From: UBA11957 sp963603285
GTDB taxonomy: Bacteria; Bacillota; Clostridia; Lachnospirales; Lachnospiraceae
Length of the DNA: 64,000 bases
NCBI GenBank assembly: GCA_963603285.1
Contig: CAVCMG010000001.1
Span: 86,542 to 150,541 of the forward strand
Direction: 5' to 3'
Positions within the stretch are counted from its first letter, which is position 1. Every line of letters begins with the position of its first letter. Shown piece after piece: positions 17,217 to 25,996 of this stretch. A program made the position numbers and the translations under genes. The notes under the pieces are model-generated. The model made no database searches. It had not been told where the DNA came from and saw only the letters and a list, made by a program, of their open reading frames with translations.

Positions 17217-17668
17217 GGGGAAATAAAAAAGCCGTTGGTTTGAGCAGGCGATTTTGTGCGCCCGTTTTTAACCGGCGGTGTTTGAGAAAATCAGGGCCGC
17301 CGGTTCTTTTTGCTTATCAGCGCGTTTCATCGTCCGTATGGCGGCCACTAGAAGGATGCCACTATGCGCCTGATATTCTATCGGCCACTCAACTTTGAAT
17401 CATCAAAAAAAGCCTTGCTCCCGCACAGGGTCAGCAGGGCTTTTACTATGTACTATACAATGTAGCTACTGCGCGTTTAATACTGTCATTCTGCCCAGTT
17501 GGCCGTTTTCGGTCTGCTGGGCTTTTCTGTTGCCGCCTGAAAATCTGCACGTTCAAAAAAATATTTTTGGAAATTTTCAGAAAAGCGGGCAGAAGCGGGT
17601 GTTTCAGGTGTCATATTAGCGGAAAGGGAAAAATCCACCCGACATCCCCACGGAAAGGGGGTGAGAAG
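17217..17668 (+). other. Non-coding stretch of the island
   Basis: No convincing gene in 452 bases. It holds a hairpin ACCGGCGGT...GCCGCCGGT near 17265-17305 followed by TTCTTTTTG, and a second, AAAAGCC...AGGGCTTTT, near 17405-17450. Both look like factor-independent terminators. The arrangement resembles spacer DNA ahead of regulator genes in integrative conjugative elements of Firmicutes, which is inference. Confidence 0.5.
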
Positions 17669-17829
17669 ATGGAAGCTATCCCTCGCAACGATGGTGAACA
17701 GTACCGATTCGATGCGTTCTGCAAAGCGGTACTGCGAAATGAGGCCCGGAACTATCATGGGAATGTCCCGGAGTGCTGTACAACGCCACCGGACAAAAAC
17801 GCTGAACAAGCTGCGAAAAAAGCTAAAGG
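17669..17829 (+). pseudogene. Sigma-factor-like gene of an ICE, internally deleted
   Basis: The N-terminal piece reads MEAIPRNDGEQYRFDAFCKAVLRNEARNYH, typical for the small sigma-like regulator of Firmicute conjugative elements. The sequence then jumps, in another frame, to GMSRSAVQRHRTKTLNKLRKKL, the recognition helix at the C-terminal end of the same type of protein. The middle is gone and the frames no longer agree. RBS AAAGGGGGTGAGAAG is still present. The end then fuses to an ABC transporter fragment. Confidence 0.7.
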
Positions 17830-19891
17830 CGCACTTGCCGGAGGGAATTGCAAACCTGATGATCCCTATTGCGGTTTATGTGGCAATGTTCTTTGTGGAT
17901 TGGAAACTGGCGCTTCTGTCGCTGGCATCCATTCCGATTAGTCTGATTGCCATGATGACGATGTATTCCGTCGGCATGAAGAAAATGGGGCCTTACTATA
18001 TGGCTGGACAAAAGATGAACAATACCATTATTGAGTACATTAACGGTATGGAAGTTGTCAAGGTATTCAATAAGGACGCAGATTCCTATGAGCGGTTCCG
18101 CAAAGATGTATCAGATTATCGGGACTATACGCTGGCGTGGTATAAGGCGGCGTGGCCGTGGATGGCAATTTACAGCAGTCTGCTTCCGTGCACCATTATT
18201 CTGACTTTGCCTGTGGGCGCATGGTTCGTTCTCTCTGGCTGGTCAACTCTGCCTAATTTGATTTTGGTACTGTGTCTTTCTTTAAGTATCGGTATGCCAC
18301 TGCTGAAATCTCTCGGTTTCCTGCCTACCATGCCCCAGCTCAACTATAAAATTTCAGCATTGGAACAGGTGCTGGATGCACCGGAGCTTCAGCAGACAGA
18401 GGATGCGTTCCACGGGAAAGATGACACCATTACTTATGACCATGTTTCTTTCGCTTATCAGACCACACAGCCCGGCCCGGATGGAAAGCCTGTTGTAACC
18501 CCGGATGAAGTTCTCCATGACATTTCCTTTACGGCAAAGGCTGGACAGAAAACAGCCCTTGTTGGTGAATCTGGCTCCGGCAAGAGTACATTGGCAAAAC
18601 AGCTGATTCACTATTATGACCCACAGAAAGGCAGTATTTCCATCGGTGGGCAGAAACTATGCGATATGAGCCTTGAAGCACTCAACAGCCGTGTCTCCTA
18701 TGTGGCACAGGATCAATACCTGTTCAACACCTCTCTGCTCGAAAACATTTGGCTTGGTCGGCTGAACGCAACGGATGAAGAAGTGGTGGAGGCCGCAAAG
18801 AAAGCTCAGTGTATGGAGTTCCTTGAGAAACTTCCGCAGGGTATTCATTCGATGGCTGGTGATGCAGGAAAAATGCTCTCCGGCGGTCAGCGCCAGCGTA
18901 TTTCTCTGGCAAGGGCAATCTTAAAAGATGCTCCTATTGTGTTGGAACAGAGCAGTGCGCTTTCTTTGGCTTATGTGTTGGGGGTTCTGCTGTTTGTATT
19001 TGATCTTTTTGGCCCGTTGAAGGCTCTCTATGGAGAAGCATCCAGACTGACCGTTATGAACGCTGCCCTTGACCGTATTGAAGCGGTATTGGATGAACCG
19101 GAACTTTCTGACAACGGCAAGCAGCATATTCCGGTTCAGGCACAGCCGGGACAGCCAGAAGTCCAGTTCAACGATGTTACATTTGCTTATCAGGACGAAG
19201 AGGTTCTGCACCATATCAACTTTGCCATGAAGAAAAATTCTATGACAGCGCTGGTTGGACCGTCCGGTAGCGGTAAGTCCACCATTGCAAACTTGCTGGC
19301 GCGGCTTTGGGATGTAAAATCCGGCAATGTGACGATAAGGGGTGTGGATATTCGCAATGTAGCTCTGTCGGAATTGATGGATCAGATCAGCATGGTATTC
19401 CAGCGCGTGTATCTGTTTCAGGACACCATTTACAACAATATCAGCATGGGAAAGCCGGATGCACGGAAGAAGTCTATGAGGCTGCCAGAAAAGCCCGCTG
19501 CTATGATTTCATTATGGCTCTGCCTGATGGGTTCCAGACGGTGGTTGGCGAAGGCGGTGCGACACTCTCTGGTGGCGAAAAGCAGCGTATTTCGATTGCC
19601 CGCTGTATCCTAAAAGATGCGCCTATCGTCATTTTGGACGAAGCTACCGCGAGTGTTGATACGGATAATGAAAGCTATATTCAGGAGGCCATTTTCGAAT
19701 TGGTGAAGGGAAAGACCCTGCTTGTAATTGCTCACCGTCTAAATACCATCCAGAACGCCGATCAGATTTTAGTTATAGACAACGGACAGATTGCACAGCA
19801 AGGAACCCATGAGGAACTTTTGAAACAGCCCGGTATCTATCAGGATTTTGTCAATATCCGAAAGAGTGCGGCTGGCTGGAGTCTTGCTTGA
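17830..19891 (+). pseudogene. Two ABC exporter halves fused and frameshifted
   Basis: The first part lacks its leading membrane helices, starts at HLPEGIANLMIPIAVY, and carries a nucleotide-binding domain with GESGSGKST, LSGGQRQRISLARAI and a truncated Walker B. At about 18940 (KDAPIV/LEQSSA) it switches to the membrane segment of a second exporter (LAYVLGVLLFVFDLFGPL). That one has its own GPSGSGKST. One base is missing near 19462, so the rest (ATLSGGEKQRISIARC, VILDEATASVD, IAHRL) lies in another frame ending at 19891. The two genes were probably adjacent partners of a heterodimer and collapsed by deletion. Not functional. Confidence 0.85.
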
Positions 19892-19909
19892 TGGCGAAAG
19901 GAGCTGCCT

Positions 19910-20056
19910 ATGAAACTTCATACTGCCGGAGAAGATTATTTGGAGGCCGTGCTTATACTCCAAAAGAAGCTCGGTATGGTGCGTTCCGTGGATGTTGCCC
20001 GGTATATGGAGGTTTCTTTTATTTTTCGGAATCGTCTGCAAGCTCTTCAGGAATGA
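19910..20056 (+). pseudogene. DtxR/MntR-family regulator, 5' fragment
   Basis: KLHTAGEDYLEAVLILQKKLGMVRSVDVARYMEVS is the start of a metal-dependent DtxR-type repressor (winged helix). RBS GAAAGGAGCTGCCT. After about position 20017 the frame runs into the antisense end of the neighbouring CorC/HlyC-type gene, so the DNA-recognition helix, metal sites and dimer domain are missing. This marks the right edge of the island. Confidence 0.8.
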
Positions 20057-21299
20057 AGACATGTACCTTTTCAATACGGTTTCTGCGCACCAGCTCAGTG
20101 ATGAGCTTGATCCCATTGTCCAGCAGGATCGTTTCGCCGCTCTTTGGCAGACGGTCGAGCTTTTCGATGATATAGCCGCCGATCGAATCGTATTCCTCGG
20201 ATTCGAGGTCGATCTTTAAGGTATCGTTGACGTCGGTCAGGTTGGTGGAACCGTCGATCAGATACTCCCTGCCGGGCTTTAACTCGATGATCGCATCGGT
20301 TTCGTCCTTGTCGTACTCATCGCGGATCTCTCCGACAATTTCTTCCAGAATATCCTCCATCGTGATCATACCGGAGGTGGAACCGTATTCGTCGAGAACG
20401 ATCACCAGACTGATGCCGCCCTCCTGCATTTCCATCAAAAGCGTGCCGACCTCTTTATGTTCAAAGGTAAAATGTGGCTCCCGCAGGATCTTGCGGATAT
20501 GGAATGGCTCATCCTTGGAATAGAGCAGCAGGTCTTTGACATTGATCGTACCGATGACGGTATCCCGGGTATCGCTGTAGATCGGGAAACGGGTGTAGCT
20601 TGTCTCGCGGTACAGGTCAAGCACCTCTTCGTAGCTGGCGTCCACATGGAGAAACGACATATCGATACGGGGGATCATGATATCCTTGGCCAGAGAATCA
20701 TCCAGACTGAATACGTTGGTAATCATCTCGAACTCGTCGTTTTCGATGGCGCCCTCTTCGCGGCCGACGTCGACCAGCGTTTTCAGCTCGTCCTCTGTAA
20801 TGCGGTTGCCTTTCGCATTGGGGTCAACGCCCAGAAGCTTTAGCAGACCGGTGCGGATGCCTTCGACAATGAAGATCACCGGGGTCAGAAGCTTCATTAG
20901 TGGCCAGATGATGCCGGAGTAGGCCAGCGACAGCTGCATGGCAAAGATCGAAGCCAGTGACTTTGGCGTGATCTCACCGAAAACAAGAACCAGAAGCGTC
21001 AGTATACCGGTGGCCAGACCAACATAGGTATTGCCGAATACGGAGATCGTCAGGGTCGTGGCCAGCGAGGAGGCGGAAATATTGACAATGTTATTGCCGA
21101 TCAAAATGGCCGAAAGCATATTGGAGGAATGATCCAGGATCTTTATGACCTTCTTTGCTCTTTTATTTCCGTCATCCGCAAGCAGCTGTATCTGTATGCG
21201 GTTTACCGTGGTGAGCGCTGTTTCTGCCGATGAAAAGAAAGCGGAACCGGCGAGTAAAATAACTAAAATGATGGCCTGTAGTATAGCCGACGTGTCCAA
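20019..21299 (-). CDS. CorC/HlyC-type CNNM-CBS membrane protein
   Basis: 426 aa with TTG start after AAAGGAGAATTATT. Order of parts: CNNM membrane domain (residues 1-170; SAFFSSAETALTTVNR, ILIGNNIVNI, VFGEITPKSLA), two CBS domains (about 195-330; VMIPR-like DIMIPRIDMSFL, LDEYGSTSGMITMEDILEEIVGEI) and a C-terminal CorC_HlyC domain. The family is linked to magnesium or other cation homeostasis; haemolysin is only a historical name. The C-terminal coding sequence seems intact although the island junction lies within a few bases of the stop. Confidence 0.92.
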   Translation of the reverse strand: MDTSAILQAIILVILLAGSAFFSSAETALTTVNRIQIQLLADDGNKRAKKVIKILDHSSNMLSAILIGNNIVNISASSLATTLTISVFGNTYVGLATGILTLLVLVFGEITPKSLASIFAMQLSLAYSGIIWPLMKLLTPVIFIVEGIRTGLLKLLGVDPNAKGNRITEDELKTLVDVGREEGAIENDEFEMITNVFSLDDSLAKDIMIPRIDMSFLHVDASYEEVLDLYRETSYTRFPIYSDTRDTVIGTINVKDLLLYSKDEPFHIRKILREPHFTFEHKEVGTLLMEMQEGGISLVIVLDEYGSTSGMITMEDILEEIVGEIRDEYDKDETDAIIELKPGREYLIDGSTNLTDVNDTLKIDLESEEYDSIGGYIIEKLDRLPKSGETILLDNGIKLITELVRRNRIEKVHVFIPEELADDSEK

Positions 21300-21494
21300 A
21301 ATAATTCTCCTTTATATATAGTAAATTTTGCTGCTGCGCTTACATATCCGGGCATTTGCTGCCTGGATGTGCAAGAAGGTAAAGCAGGTGATTTTTACCG
21401 AATAGTATAGCATATTCGGAAGATAAATAAAGTGGTTAGTTGCAACTTTACTGTAAAGTTACGTCGTTTTTACTGAAAAATTTCATAAAGGGTA

Positions 21495-22559
21495 TCAGAT
21501 AACAACCTGGTTCTTTCCATGGGTTTTACCATAGTACAGCTTGGCATCAGCCTGCTGCACCAGCTCCTGGATCGGAGAGTGGAAATCGTATTCCTCCACA
21601 CCGAAGGTCATTGTGACCTTTAAGGTTTCTGTCTCGTAGGAGACAGTCAGACGCAGGATTGCCTGCCGCAGATCCTCCATGATGGCGGCGGCCTGATCCA
21701 GATTCATACCCGGAAAAAAGAAGAGAAACTCTTCACCGCCCCAGCGGCAGACATGACCGTGTCCCATCATTTTTTCCATAAACAAGGAGGCGAGTGCCTT
21801 GAGTACAGCGTCACCGCAGTTGTGTCCGTAGGTGTCGTTGATCGATTTGAAGGAATCGATATCCCCGATGGCGATGCTGAACTGCTCCTTTGGCGTTACC
21901 AGCTTGTGATTTTCCATGATTTCAAGGAGCCGCCGGCGGTTAAACAATGTGGTCAGCGGATCAGTGGCTACCTGCTTGCGAAGCTCTATATTGTAAAGCA
22001 TCAGATGCCGTTCCGTTTTCTGGATATTGGCGCTGAAGGTGAAGCAGATCGATAAAATGCCGGTAAATACCAGCAGGGTATTTAAAACCTGCAGAACCAT
22101 CAGCGGCAGCTTGTCCAGTACCAGTACTGGCGTATACGTCTGGCAGTAAAAGAAAATGCCCAGACGGAAGACCACAAGACCGATGGAAAAGATCGTCTTG
22201 GAGAGCATCGAGGACTGGAGCGAAAAGACAAGGATGATCAGTACCGGTACAATAAAGTTACTGGCACCGCAGTTCCAGCCGAATTTGTATAGACTGTAGA
22301 TCTGCCAGGCGACGGTGAGCGCGGCATAGATATATTCCTGCCAGCGGCTTCCCATATCGTTTTGCAGCAGCAGAATACCGCCAAGCGACAGGATGCAGAA
22401 GCAGAAGGCTGCACCGAGCAGCTGTGGCTGTCCGAGCCAGAGAACAAACAGAGCATAAAGTATATAATAAACGATCAGAATATAATGCTGTCGCTTCAGA
22501 GCATGGGTAAAGTAGATCGGGGAAAGACCCTCAGTAAAGGAAAAAGGCTGGTTATCCAT
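21495..22559 (-). CDS. Membrane diguanylate cyclase (GGDEF)
   Basis: Makes cyclic di-GMP from GTP. The start MDNQPFSFTEG at 22559 follows TTGGAGGGCATCTGG; an upstream in-frame ATG at 22667 has a poorer site. About six membrane helices (residues 20-190) form an unknown sensor. The GGDEF domain shows DPLTTLFNRRRLLE, IGDIDSFKSINDTYGHNCGD and the active motif WGGEEF. The catalytic centre is complete. I see no I-site RxxD directly ahead of the motif. Confidence 0.92.
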   Translation of the reverse strand: MDNQPFSFTEGLSPIYFTHALKRQHYILIVYYILYALFVLWLGQPQLLGAAFCFCILSLGGILLLQNDMGSRWQEYIYAALTVAWQIYSLYKFGWNCGASNFIVPVLIILVFSLQSSMLSKTIFSIGLVVFRLGIFFYCQTYTPVLVLDKLPLMVLQVLNTLLVFTGILSICFTFSANIQKTERHLMLYNIELRKQVATDPLTTLFNRRRLLEIMENHKLVTPKEQFSIAIGDIDSFKSINDTYGHNCGDAVLKALASLFMEKMMGHGHVCRWGGEEFLFFFPGMNLDQAAAIMEDLRQAILRLTVSYETETLKVTMTFGVEEYDFHSPIQELVQQADAKLYYGKTHGKNQVVI

Positions 22560-22728
22560 CCAGATGCCCTCCAATAACGTATATTCCTTTTCAGAATACC
22601 ATAAAACAGATGGATTGAGAAGATAAACAGGGACAAAGTGAAAAACAGAGCCATCGGTTGTTGACATGAAAATTGAAACTTCCTATAATCAAACTGTTTG
22701 AGAATCAATAGAAAATGAGGAAAACTAC

Positions 22729-23943
22729 ATGAATATGATAAAAAAGATGTACTGCCGTACCTACCAGCAGGCTTTTCATATGGCGCTGCCGGTGCTGCCG
22801 TACCGGAAACCGGAGATCCTTGGCAACGTGGAGGAGCTGGCCCGTCTGCTGGTCACAGAAGGGATCAGCTGTGTGATGTTGGTGACGGATGCGATGATCC
22901 GGGGCTGCGGTCTGACCGGCCATCTGGAAGAGCTGTTGAAGGAAAAGCAGATCCGCTGTATTGTATATGATAAGACGGTTGCCAATCCGACGACCGACAA
23001 TGTGGAGGAAGCCCTGCAGCTGTACCATGCCGAAAAGTGTGAGGTTCTGATCGGCTTTGGCGGCGGCTCCTCGATCGACTGTGCTAAGGCCATCGGCGCC
23101 CGTGTGGCCCGGCCGGGAAAATCTCTGGATAAAATGGAGGGTATCTTAAAGGTGTTAAAGCCCCTGCCGCTTCTGATCGCTGTGCCGACGACCGCCGGTA
23201 CGGGCAGTGAAACGACACTGGCCGCCGTAATTGTTGATGCAAAGACGAGACATAAATACCCGATCAACGATTTTCCGCTGATCCCCCGCTATGCCGTGCT
23301 CGATCCGGAGGTTACCCGCTCCCTGCCGCCGTCTCTGACGGCAACCACCGGTATGGACGCCCTGACCCATGCGGTGGAGGCGTATATCGGTCGTTCCACA
23401 ACAAAGGAAACGAGACAGGATGCGGTGAACGCCGTGCGCCTGATCTTTGCGAATATCCGCGACGCTTACCACGATGGCAGCAATATGCGAGCCAGACGGC
23501 AGATGTTAAGAGCCGCCTATCTGGCAGGCAATGCGTTTACCCGTTCCTACGTCGGCTATGTCCATGCGGTAGCCCATTCGCTCGGCGGAAAGTATAATAC
23601 ACCGCACGGTCTGGCCAATGCCGTGCTTCTGCCCTTTGTGCTGGAGGCGTATGGCCCATCGGCATTCCGGCCGCTGCATGCGCTGGCGGTTGCCGTGGGG
23701 CTCTCGGACTGGCGGGAAAGCGATGAAGAGGGCGCTGTGAAGTTTATCGAAGCCGTCCGGCAGATGAAGCGGGATCTGGGCATCGGCGATACGATTTCCG
23801 GTATAAAGAAGGAAGATATTCCGTATCTGGCCCGTCAGGCGGAAAAGGAGGCCAATCCGCTCTATCCGGTGCCGGATCTGATGACCGCAAAGCAGCTCGA
23901 AGAGTTTTATTATATGGTAATGGAGGATGAAGCCCATGCGTAA
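22729..23943 (+). CDS. Iron-containing alcohol dehydrogenase
   Basis: Group III alcohol dehydrogenase, 404 aa, NAD(P)-dependent. The nucleotide-binding GFGGGSSIDCAKAI, PTTAGTGSE and the metal-binding HAVEAY / HSLGGKYNTPHGLANAVLLP segments with several histidines are present. Substrate is not predictable. It overlaps the aldehyde dehydrogenase gene by 8 bases, so the pair probably interconverts alcohol, aldehyde and acid (or fatty aldehydes). Confidence 0.93.
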   Translation: MNMIKKMYCRTYQQAFHMALPVLPYRKPEILGNVEELARLLVTEGISCVMLVTDAMIRGCGLTGHLEELLKEKQIRCIVYDKTVANPTTDNVEEALQLYHAEKCEVLIGFGGGSSIDCAKAIGARVARPGKSLDKMEGILKVLKPLPLLIAVPTTAGTGSETTLAAVIVDAKTRHKYPINDFPLIPRYAVLDPEVTRSLPPSLTATTGMDALTHAVEAYIGRSTTKETRQDAVNAVRLIFANIRDAYHDGSNMRARRQMLRAAYLAGNAFTRSYVGYVHAVAHSLGGKYNTPHGLANAVLLPFVLEAYGPSAFRPLHALAVAVGLSDWRESDEEGAVKFIEAVRQMKRDLGIGDTISGIKKEDIPYLARQAEKEANPLYPVPDLMTAKQLEEFYYMVMEDEAHA

Positions 23944-25315
23944 AGAAGAAATACAGCAGATCCTTGACAGACAGCGCACCTTTTTTGCATCGGGAGCGAC
24001 CCTGCCGGTGAACCAGCGGATGCGCAGACTGCGCCGTCTGTACCGGGCGATCAAAATCTACGAGGATGAGATCTGTGCCGCGTTAAAAACCGATCTGGGA
24101 AAGAGCCGTCAGGAAAGCTATATGTGCGAGATTGGCCTTACGCTGTCGGAGATCACCCATATGGTGAAGCATATCTATCTGTATGCGGCAGAAAAGAGAA
24201 AGCCGACGCCGCTGGCCCAGTATGTATCCCGCAGCTTTATCAAGCCATCGCCCTACGGCACGGTGCTGATCATGAGTCCGTGGAATTATCCGTTCCTGTT
24301 GACGATCGAGCCGCTTGTGGATGCGATCGCAGCGGGCAATACGTGCGTGGTAAAGCCCAGCGCTTATTCCCCGGCAACAACGGCAGTGATCAAAAAGCTT
24401 CTGGCATTCTGCTTTAAGCCGGAGTATGTTTCCGTAGTGGACGGTGGCCGTGAGGAGAATGCCTGTCTGCTGGAACAGAAATTTGACTATATTTTCTTTA
24501 CGGGCAGTCAGACTGTAGGAAAGGAAGTGCTCAGAAAGAGCGCCGAACATCTGACACCGGTATCTTTAGAGCTTGGCGGCAAGAGTCCGTGTGTGGTCGA
24601 CGCTTCGGCCAATATCCGGCTGGCCGCACGCCGGATCGTGTTTGCCAAGTTCTTAAACTGCGGACAGACCTGTGTGGCGCCGGATTATATCTACTGTCAG
24701 GAGAGTGTACGGGAGGATCTGCTGGTGCACCTGAAGCGGGAGATCATCCGCCAGTTTGGTGAGCATCCGCTGACCAATCCGGATTATGGTAAGATCATCA
24801 ATAAAAAGCATTTTGACCGGATCTGCGGGCTGATCGATGAGAATAAGCTGTATTGTGGCGGCGAAGTGAGGGAAAAAGAACTGCGTATCGCGCCGACGGT
24901 GCTGGACGGTGTGACCTGGGACGATGCGGTGATGCAGGAGGAAATCTTCGGGCCGGTACTGCCGGTGCTGACGTATCATTCGCTCGAAGATCTGATAAAA
25001 CTTCTAAACGAAAAGCCGCATCCGCTGGCAGCGTATTATTTTTCTTCCGACAGAAACCAGATCCGCCGGTTTACATCCAAGGTGCAGTTTGGCGGCGGAT
25101 GCATCAATGATGCGGTGATCCATCTGGCGACGTCCAATCTGCCGTTTGGTGGTGTTGGGGCCAGTGGTATGGGCAGTTATCATGGTAAGGCGGGATTTGA
25201 TACGTTTTCGCATAAGAAGAGCATTGTGGATAAGAAGACGTTTATTGATCTGCCGATGCGGTATCAGCCGTATACCAAGATTTATGATATGCTGATCAGG
25301 ATGTTCTTACGATAA
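23936..25315 (+). CDS. Aldehyde dehydrogenase (ALDH3-like)
   Basis: 459 aa from MRKEEIQQIL, starting inside the end of the alcohol dehydrogenase gene after GGAGGATGAAGCCC. Motifs: MSPWNYPFLLTIEPL, KPSAYSP, FFTGSQTVGKEV, catalytic Glu in LELGGKSPC, the nucleophile Cys in FLNCGQTCVAPDY, and EEIFGPVLPV. The compact ALDH3 type lacks the usual N-terminal extension and tends to end in a hydrophobic tail; here the last residues are YDMLIRMFLR. Pairing with the upstream dehydrogenase suggests joint aldehyde handling. Confidence 0.92.
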   Translation: MRKEEIQQILDRQRTFFASGATLPVNQRMRRLRRLYRAIKIYEDEICAALKTDLGKSRQESYMCEIGLTLSEITHMVKHIYLYAAEKRKPTPLAQYVSRSFIKPSPYGTVLIMSPWNYPFLLTIEPLVDAIAAGNTCVVKPSAYSPATTAVIKKLLAFCFKPEYVSVVDGGREENACLLEQKFDYIFFTGSQTVGKEVLRKSAEHLTPVSLELGGKSPCVVDASANIRLAARRIVFAKFLNCGQTCVAPDYIYCQESVREDLLVHLKREIIRQFGEHPLTNPDYGKIINKKHFDRICGLIDENKLYCGGEVREKELRIAPTVLDGVTWDDAVMQEEIFGPVLPVLTYHSLEDLIKLLNEKPHPLAAYYFSSDRNQIRRFTSKVQFGGGCINDAVIHLATSNLPFGGVGASGMGSYHGKAGFDTFSHKKSIVDKKTFIDLPMRYQPYTKIYDMLIRMFLR

Positions 25316-25330
25316 AAATATAGATTGTGT

Positions 25331-25557
25331 GGGACGGACGAACCCCGCCGTTGCAGGTGCCGGGTATCGGTCTGCTCACGCAAAAGCTGGTGCAACGCTT
25401 CAGAAAGCTAACCATCAACTCCAACTAATGCGCTCGCTAAAGCGGGCTCGCGCATAAGTTTCCGTAGATGGTGGATCTTTCTGAAACTAAAACCGCACCC
25501 AGAAAGCTTTTGCGTGAGCAGACCGATACCCGGCCAGCCTGTTTTTGAGCGCCTCCC
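25331..25557 (+). repeat. Long hairpin element, copy B
   Basis: Outer arms 25360-25388 and 25505-25533 pair perfectly over 29 bases. Inside are GGTGC/GCACC, TTCAGAAAG/CTTTCTGAA, CCATC/GATGG and ATGCGC/GCGCAT around the tip TCGCTAAAGCGGGCTC. It starts with GGGACGGACGAA, as does copy A, and ends with CAGCCTGTTTTTGAGCG, as does copy C in its own orientation. It lies 15 bases after the aldehyde dehydrogenase stop. A -10-like TATAAT at 25623-25628 follows, ahead of the polyphosphate kinase genes. Confidence 0.88.
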
Positions 25558-25669
25558 TTTCTATCCTTCACTTTTTTACAAATATTTTACGGGAGTATGG
25601 TCTGGATTTTGTAAACCTTTCATATAATGAGACGACATGCAAAAATAACAGGCTTTGGAGGATAGATTC

Positions 25670-25996
25670 GTGTTTCGTAATCGCATAGTGCAGTGGCTGA
25701 TCGATCGTCTGGAGCGGATGAAGGTAGACGAAACGTTTACAGAGGGGACAGACGAGATGAAAAAAACAACCGTAAAAAATGAAAAGCCATATATGATGAA
25801 CCGGGAGCTTTCCTGGCTGAAATTTAACGAAAGAGTGTTGAATGAGGCCGGCAATCCGAGAGTGCCACTGGCTGAGCGTCTTACCTTTGCCTCTATTTAT
25901 CAGTCAAATCTGGATGAATTTTATATGGTACGTGTAGGTACTCTGATGGATCAGATGGATGCCGATGAAGTTATTTATGAGAATAAGACCACATGA
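25670..25996 (+). CDS. ppk1: Polyphosphate kinase, N-terminal frame (split gene)
   Basis: 108 aa from GTG at 25670, which follows TTGGAGGATAGATTC. The segment MMNRELSWLKFNERVLNEAG...LAERLTFASIYQSNLDEFYMVRVGTL is the start of the PPK1 N domain. The frame stops at ENKTT-stop where related proteins continue ENKTGMTxEEQ. The stop overlaps the ATG of the next frame (ATGA at 25993). One base fewer than needed for a single frame is present, so this is most likely a frameshift, although coupled translation of two polypeptides is possible. About 29 residues ahead of the family start are unusual. Confidence 0.85.
   Translation: MFRNRIVQWLIDRLERMKVDETFTEGTDEMKKTTVKNEKPYMMNRELSWLKFNERVLNEAGNPRVPLAERLTFASIYQSNLDEFYMVRVGTLMDQMDADEVIYENKTT

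Noticed and set aside
20019..21299. Haemolysin
   Set aside because: CNNM plus CBS plus CorC domains indicate a cation-related membrane protein; the haemolysin label is historical.
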